Assembly: GCA_016717305.1 (NCBI GenBank)
Contig: JADKFY010000029.1
Span: 1 to 9,195, forward strand
Length of the DNA stretch: 9,195 bases
DNA from: Flavobacteriales bacterium
GTDB taxonomy: Bacteria > Bacteroidota > Bacteroidia > Flavobacteriales_F > PHOS-HE28
Reading direction: 5' to 3'
Below, in pieces: positions 5,585-9,195 of the stretch. Position 1 is the stretch's first letter, and each line of letters opens with the position of its first letter. Under the pieces are notes generated by a model. It ran no database searches, was not told the origin of the DNA, and worked only from the letters and a program-made list of their open reading frames with translations. The position numbers and the translations under genes are program-made.

Positions 5585-6157
5585 TCGAAGGATCCTGCGC
5601 TTCAGCAAGGATGGCAGCGATGAAACCGGCCTTGCCCTTTGTGTACGCGGTGCGATCATTCGGGTAACGGACGGCCAGGTCATGTTTCAAAACTTCATAC
5701 CGTGCAACGGCTTCCGGATGGGCCCGAAGGTGATCACGAAAGATGAGCCGGTCCTTACTGGCGCTGTCCGGTTCGATCACATGTAGGTGATGCGTGCGGT
5801 CGCCATGGGTGTTACGCTTGATGAACCAGGCGTAATAGGGCTGTTGCTCTCCAATGCTTTTCCGCCAAATGAATTCATAACCGGCATTGATGAGCACCGG
5901 TACCACTTCCTGACGAGCCCGTTGCAGATCATTCACTTCCCGCGGATATCGATGGTCGGTTTCGCGCTCGACCCGGGAACAGCAGTACTACCGATGTGTT
6001 CGATACGTTGGATCAGGTCCGTTGGTAACACCTCTTTCAAGAAACTTTCTTCACGGCGGAATATCACCGCCCATTCCGGATCGTACGGCAACATGTGAAC
6101 GCGCTCCTGCATCAACTCCTGCAAGCGAGCCTCCATATCCGTACCCGAGTCGTTCAT
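5571..6157 (-). pseudogene. GrpB/UPF0157 family protein, broken by one frameshift
   Basis: Two frames together make one GrpB-family (UPF0157, nucleotidyltransferase-like fold) protein of about 195 aa, the usual family size. The first (6157 to about 5942) gives VHMLPYDPEWAVIFRREESF, then IEHIGSTAVPGSSAKPTIDI, where HIGSTAVPG is the family hallmark. The second (about 5939 to 5571) continues EVNDLQRARQEVVPVLINAG, HHLHVIEPDS and LIFRDHLRAHPEAVARYE, ending KAGFIAAILAEAQ. The break is at the G run 5939-5941 on the minus strand: one extra G would join the frames as DIRGEVNDL. No slippery heptamer is present, so programmed shifting is unlikely. The ATG overlaps the fdhD stop as ATGA, so the two were co-translated. 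Either a sequencing error or a recent mutation. Confidence 0.8.
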
Positions 6158-6978
6158 TTTACCGCCGTGTAATCGTTGTAGCGCCCATCGCGGGCGAACC
6201 CTATCAATCGCATGCCTCGCTCACGTGCCAGCTGCACGGCCAAGGTACTGGGCGCTCCCACGGAGATCATCATGGGTATGCCCGCCACTGCACATTTCTG
6301 CACCAGTTCAAAACCAGCGCGACCACTAACGACCATGACCGTCCCTTCGGTTGTCAATGCGGCTTCCAATAGGGCTCCTATCACCTTGTCCACAGCGTTG
6401 TGCCTACCGATGTCCTCTCGCAAGACCAACAAATCACCTGCAGTGTTGAACAACGCCGCCGCGTGGATCCCTCCCGTATGCTTGAAGATCGTTTGTGCGG
6501 CACGCATTCGTTCCGGAAATGAGGTGATCAGCGCGTGATCGATGTCGGGGACCACTCCAGTGGGCCTTGTACAGGTTACGTTAACCGCATCGATGCTGGT
6601 CTTTCCGCATACACCACAACTGCTCGTTGTATACGTGTTCCGCTGCCACTTTCCGGGATCCACTTCGACCGAAGGATGCAATTCGACCCGCACAACATTG
6701 CCCAGTTCCTCAGGCTTCACATTCTTGCAAGTCACTACGCGCAATACTTGTGCGATGTCGTCGATCAACCCTTCGCTGAACAAGAACCCGAGTGCCAGTT
6801 CGTTATCGTGGCCCGGTGCGCGCATGGTCACGCTCATCCGTAATTCCGTGCGTGCTTCTTCGGGTCCGTGGCCCAAACGGACCTCCAAGGGTTCTTCGGT
6901 AACGAGCAGATCATCCACGATGACACTTTCGTTCATCGTAGTTCGCTGGACTTTCACCGCTTCCACTGCAGCGTGCAT
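6154..6978 (-). CDS. fdhD: FdhD, sulfurtransferase for formate dehydrogenase maturation
   Basis: A 274-aa protein. FdhD transfers sulfur from the cysteine desulfurase IscS to the molybdenum cofactor of formate dehydrogenases in the cytoplasm. Visible hallmarks are VTEEPLEVRL near the start, GHDNELALGFLFSEGLI at 56-72, the reactive pair in TTSSCGVCGK (Cys121 and Cys124 by this start, the same numbers as in E. coli), FKHTGGIHAAAL at about 165-176, REDIGRHNAVDKVIGALLEA at about 187-206 and VVSGRAGFELVQKC. I chose the ATG at 6976-6978 because upstream residues read into the glycosylase gene; the Met at 6936 is a shorter alternative. It is intact although both neighbours on this strand are frameshifted. 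It follows tag by 19 bases and overlaps grpB by 4. No formate dehydrogenase gene lies in the window. Confidence 0.93.
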   Translation of the reverse strand: MHAAVEAVKVQRTTMNESVIVDDLLVTEEPLEVRLGHGPEEARTELRMSVTMRAPGHDNELALGFLFSEGLIDDIAQVLRVVTCKNVKPEELGNVVRVELHPSVEVDPGKWQRNTYTTSSCGVCGKTSIDAVNVTCTRPTGVVPDIDHALITSFPERMRAAQTIFKHTGGIHAAALFNTAGDLLVLREDIGRHNAVDKVIGALLEAALTTEGTVMVVSGRAGFELVQKCAVAGIPMMISVGAPSTLAVQLARERGMRLIGFARDGRYNDYTAVK

Positions 6979-6997
6979 GCCCGAAAGATACAGTGCA

Positions 6998-7569
6998 TCA
7001 ACGGCCGGTCCGCCGCAAGCACGTAACCAGGTGATCATCCACCATGCCCACCGCTTGCATGAACGCGTACACGATGGTGGTGCCGACAAAGGAGAAGCCC
7101 GCCTTCTTCAAGTCCTTGCCCAATGCATCGCTGATGGGCGTGCTGGCAGGTACTTGCCGCATTTCGGTCCAACGAGTTCACCTTCGGCTTGTGATCGACA
7201 TGCTTCCAAAGAAAATGATCGAAATGCCCTTTCCCATTCTCCATGATCCGTAAATAGGCTTGTGCGTTCTTGATCGCTGAAGCCACCTTCGCTTTGTTAC
7301 GGATTATGCCGGTATCGTTCAGTAAGCGATCGATATCTTTTGGACCGTATGCCGCGATCTTCTTCGCATCCCAATTGTCGAAGGCGTTCGCGTAGCTCTC
7401 CGTTCCGGATCAAGATGGTGTACCAACTGAGTCCGGCCTGCGCACCGTCAAGACCAGCTTCGCGAAGAGCTTACCATCATCGTGTTCTGGAATGCCCCCA
7501 CACGGTATCGTGGTAGTGTTTGTAGATGTCGTCTTTCAAACACCACGGACAGCGAGCAAGTTCTTTCAT
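6998..7569 (-). pseudogene. tag: DNA-3-methyladenine glycosylase I, four apparent frameshifts
   Basis: TAG removes 3-methyladenine from alkylated DNA. All parts of the protein are present, in order but in shifting frames: MKELARCPWCLKDDIYKHYH, HDTVWG; IPEHDDGKLFAKLVL; GAQAGLSWYTILIR; ESYANAFDNWDAKKIAAYG, LLNDTGIIRNKAKVASAIKN, DHFLWKHVDHKPKVNS; and WTEMRQVPASTPISDALGKD, AGFSFVGTTIVYAFMQAVGM, VDDHLVTCLRRTGR. Breaks fall at about 7495-7499 (one extra G), 7448 (one missing base), 7398-7405 (+1 or -2) and 7171 (one extra T). Likely zinc ligands remain: Cys7, His20, and the His and Cys of DDHLVTC. The repaired second break gives LVLDGAQAG, Asp where TAG proteins usually have the catalytic Glu. The total, 572 bases, is the normal gene size, so nothing large is lost: a recent pseudogene or indel-rich sequence. 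Confidence 0.85.
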
Positions 7570-7570
7570 C

Positions 7571-7598
7571 TAAAATGGAACGGACCACGAGTCCGTTC
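7571..7598 (-). terminator. Hairpin with T-run between the T9SS gene and tag
   Basis: On the minus strand GAACGGAC-TCGTG-GTCCGTTC is a perfect 8-bp stem with a 5-base loop (7598 to 7578), followed by CATTTTAG. It lies 48 bases past the stop of the T9SS gene and ends just before the tag start. The four-T tract is short, so termination may be partial. Confidence 0.45.
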
Positions 7599-7620
7599 AG
7601 TGGAACGAATCTCGTGGTCC
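7582..7620. repeat. 10-bp inverted repeat overlapping the terminator-like hairpin
   Basis: GGACCACGAG (7582-7591) and CTCGTGGTCC (7611-7620) are perfect complements around a 19-base loop. The arm at 7582-7591 is also the loop and descending stem of the 8-bp hairpin at 7578-7598, so an RNA could form one or the other but not both. Confidence 0.5.
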
Positions 7621-7645
7621 ATGACCAAGTTTGCAAGTCCGGGAT

Positions 7646-9195
7646 CTACTGTGCCACCACGAATCGTTCGTTCCAGTACTTCTCGCCAGAAACAACACGC
7701 AATAGGTAAGTGCCTTGCGGCAGTGTTCCTTCGAATGCGATCGTGCTCCGCCAGATGGGTGCTTCCACAGCGAACTGATCCTGGTAGACCAACTTACCCG
7801 TTGCGTCGTACACCACTACCTGCGCATCTACTGCATTGCGATCCAAGCCTTGAATGTTCACTTCCAAGTTCGATCCATTATTCGGATTCGGCCAGATCGA
7901 GAGGCGCTGTTCGGCAACAGGTGCATCGAAGTTCGAACTGCCTCCTTCAGGGGCAACGTTGGGCGCGATGGTGACCAAACATTCAGCACCCCACGGACAC
8001 CACGTGCTTCCGTTGTTGCGACTAGCACGGACACGGACACGGTACGTTTGCCCAGGGATCAACGATGGTGTGTACCAATACAAGGTGCGCACGTAGGTGG
8101 TGCCTTGGACCACGTAGTAGTACGAGCCTTCAAGATTCCGGAATTCGAACTGATATTGGTTGCAATTGAAACCGGTTGTGCCACCACAAAACCAGTGCGT
8201 GCCCTCGTTACACCACAGGAGAAGAATTGATGGCCGGGAATGTCCAACAGTTTGGTAACAGGGCAAATTTCCGGTGCCGGCAACACTTTGAAACGGCAGG
8301 CAGGGCCCCATGCATTGTTACCCCGTTCACGCGACCACGGATACGCACGTTCAGCACCTTGTTCGTGGGGATCGGTCACAAAGGGGAACCAACTAAGGCG
8401 CTGATAACAGGCGCGCAATGCACCACCGCCATACCCGCCAGTGGTGGCGTGGTTCCGGAATTTCCGTTGTGAATACGAACCATCTGGATCGAAGAACCAG
8501 AACTCATATCCATCGTCCGTTTGGTCGCCGACGCCCCATTGTGCGCTTACGGCTGCGACCGGAGATGCGATCATGAAATCATTCGGAACGAAGTTCATCT
8601 TGTCACAATTGGACACGAATACGCGATCCGGGCTCAGAGGCAAGCAGAAGCGTTCAGCATTCGCCAAGCTGCTTTCACTTGCGAAAACACCATCGTTGCT
8701 GTCATCGATGATCCTGTTGCCCGCTTGGTCACGCAAAACATAACCACCGGTCGACATTCCATCGCCGGCGCTGTCCAGTAACGCGCAACCGGATACAACT
8801 GTTGGGTACGCAGCAAGTGGCCGTAGCAGTGGAATTATTGCTGTAGCCTGAGCCGGAACATAAAGGATACGTAACCCCTTCACCGACCAATTCCCAGCTC
8901 GTTTGCGCTCCGGACCCATCGGTGGTAAGTGTCAGAGCGATCGTATCGTCGCAACCCGTTTGTAATCGAATGACCCGGTTCTTTGCGCCACCGTTGAACA
9001 AGGTAAAACCGCCTGCTACGGTAACTTTCCCTTCAGGCTGCCATGTGACCGCATACACCCAGTTGTTGAAGGTACTGCCCGTAACGAACGAAGCGTCCAA
9101 TGTGCCATTCGGGTTCAACCGTACCAAGCGACCACGCGTCGCCCTGCTGTATGTTAAGAAGTCGCCACCGGCGAGTGATCTTTCCATCGCCTTGC
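7646..9195 (-). pseudogene. Large T9SS-exported surface protein with delta-60 repeats, 3' part, three apparent frameshifts
   Basis: The 5' end lies beyond the window. Reading minus-strand pieces in order: QGDGKI (9194-9177); then LAGGDFLTYSRATRGRLVRL and WQPEGKVTVAGGFTLFNGG (9175-8780), delta-60 (DUF5122-type) repeats, followed by CDDTIALTLTTDGSGAQTSW and TCCVPNSCIRLRV; then LDSAGDGMSTGGYVLRDQAG, SAQWGVGDQTDDGYEFWFFD and GYGGGALRACYQRLSWF (8778-8205); then GTHWFCGGTTGFNCNQYQFE, a fibronectin-III-like stretch with LIPGQTYRVRVRASR, and a T9SS tail (8203-7646). Breaks are at about 9176 (extra A), 8779 (extra A) and 8202-8204 (one missing G in a G run); each repair gives continuous family-like sequence such as DGKILAGGDF and RVLDSAGDG. 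The protein would be exported across the outer membrane. Function beyond secretion is unknown. Sequencing indels are as likely as true decay. Confidence 0.75.
7649..7903 (-). other. T9SS type A sorting domain (C-terminal signal)
   Basis: The last 85 residues, from LSIWPNPNNGSNLEVNIQGL through AQVVVYDATGKLVYQD and LPQGTYLLRVVSGEKYWNER to the final FVVAQ, match the Por-secretion tail: a (I/L).(I/L)(W/Y)PNP opening, a V.(V/I)YD..G..V centre, GTYLLRV, and a short closing strand. The PorU-type sortase system cleaves such tails after export. This part is in one unbroken frame. Confidence 0.9.

Noticed and set aside
5933..5945. Programmed -1 frameshift in the GrpB gene
   Set aside because: No X XXY YYZ slippery heptamer or following stem is seen, GrpB proteins are not known to use frameshifting, and nearby genes show similar random breaks.
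6979..7089. N-terminal extension of FdhD
   Set aside because: These codons are the tag 3' end read in another frame; FdhD similarity begins only after the Met at 6978.
6542..7246. A 234-codon plus-strand frame
   Set aside because: It is antisense to fdhD, whose motifs are unmistakable; the translation is rich in Ser and Thr as expected of a shadow frame.
8059..8919. A separate 286-aa protein in the T9SS region
   Set aside because: Only the part from 8778 to 8205 is family-like. The ends are shadow frames of the delta-60 segment and of the sorting-tail segment.

Overview
The window looks like chromosomal DNA of a Bacteroidota bacterium, most likely in or near the Flavobacteriales. The strongest sign is a surface protein at the right end that finishes in a type IX secretion (T9SS) type A sorting tail. 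Supporting signs are delta-60 (DUF5122-type) repeats, a short Gre-like protein of a kind common in Bacteroidota, a LuxR helix-turn-helix of Bacteroidota type, weak or absent Shine-Dalgarno sequences, and promoter-like TAnnTT-G boxes. Almost every gene is on the minus strand; the exceptions are the Gre-like gene and one hypothetical gene. No rRNA, tRNA, CRISPR array, transposase or phage gene was seen.

Left part (1-3476). The window opens with the decayed DNA-binding end of a LuxR-family regulator, interrupted by a TAG codon, then a doubtful small membrane ORF and about 250 bases with no supported gene but with inverted repeats, including a perfect 16-bp palindrome. Next, read on the minus strand, comes a compact cluster: an outer-membrane beta-barrel-like protein (369 aa), an ECF-type sigma factor (197 aa, GTG start), two related small membrane proteins with TM hairpins and arginine-rich tails (107 and 95 aa), and a 46-aa single-TM protein with a His/Cys-rich tail. 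The sigma gene overlaps the first membrane protein gene by ATGA, and the last two genes are 3 bases apart. This is the most interesting functional unit: it reads as a sigma factor with its own membrane-bound partners.

Middle (3477-5584). A STAS/SEC14-like cytosolic protein (minus) is divergent from a Gre-factor-like protein (plus). That gene converges on a secreted YciI-like protein (minus), which in turn is divergent from an unrecognised 143-aa protein (plus). The second divergent spacer carries an 11-bp tandem repeat.

Right part (5571-9195). A minus-strand group holds a DNA-3-methyladenine glycosylase I gene (tag), fdhD (formate dehydrogenase sulfurtransferase) and a GrpB/UPF0157 gene, with fdhD and grpB overlapping by ATGA. 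Upstream of them is the 3' part of a large T9SS-exported protein. fdhD is intact, but tag carries four apparent frameshifts, grpB one and the T9SS gene three. That is eight reading-frame breaks in about 3.3 kb, each restored by a small indel, whereas the recognisable genes of the left and middle are whole. Either the assembly has uncorrected indels here (several lie in G runs) or this is a truly decaying segment; reads would decide. Between the T9SS gene and tag lie two overlapping, mutually exclusive hairpins, one of which resembles an intrinsic terminator.
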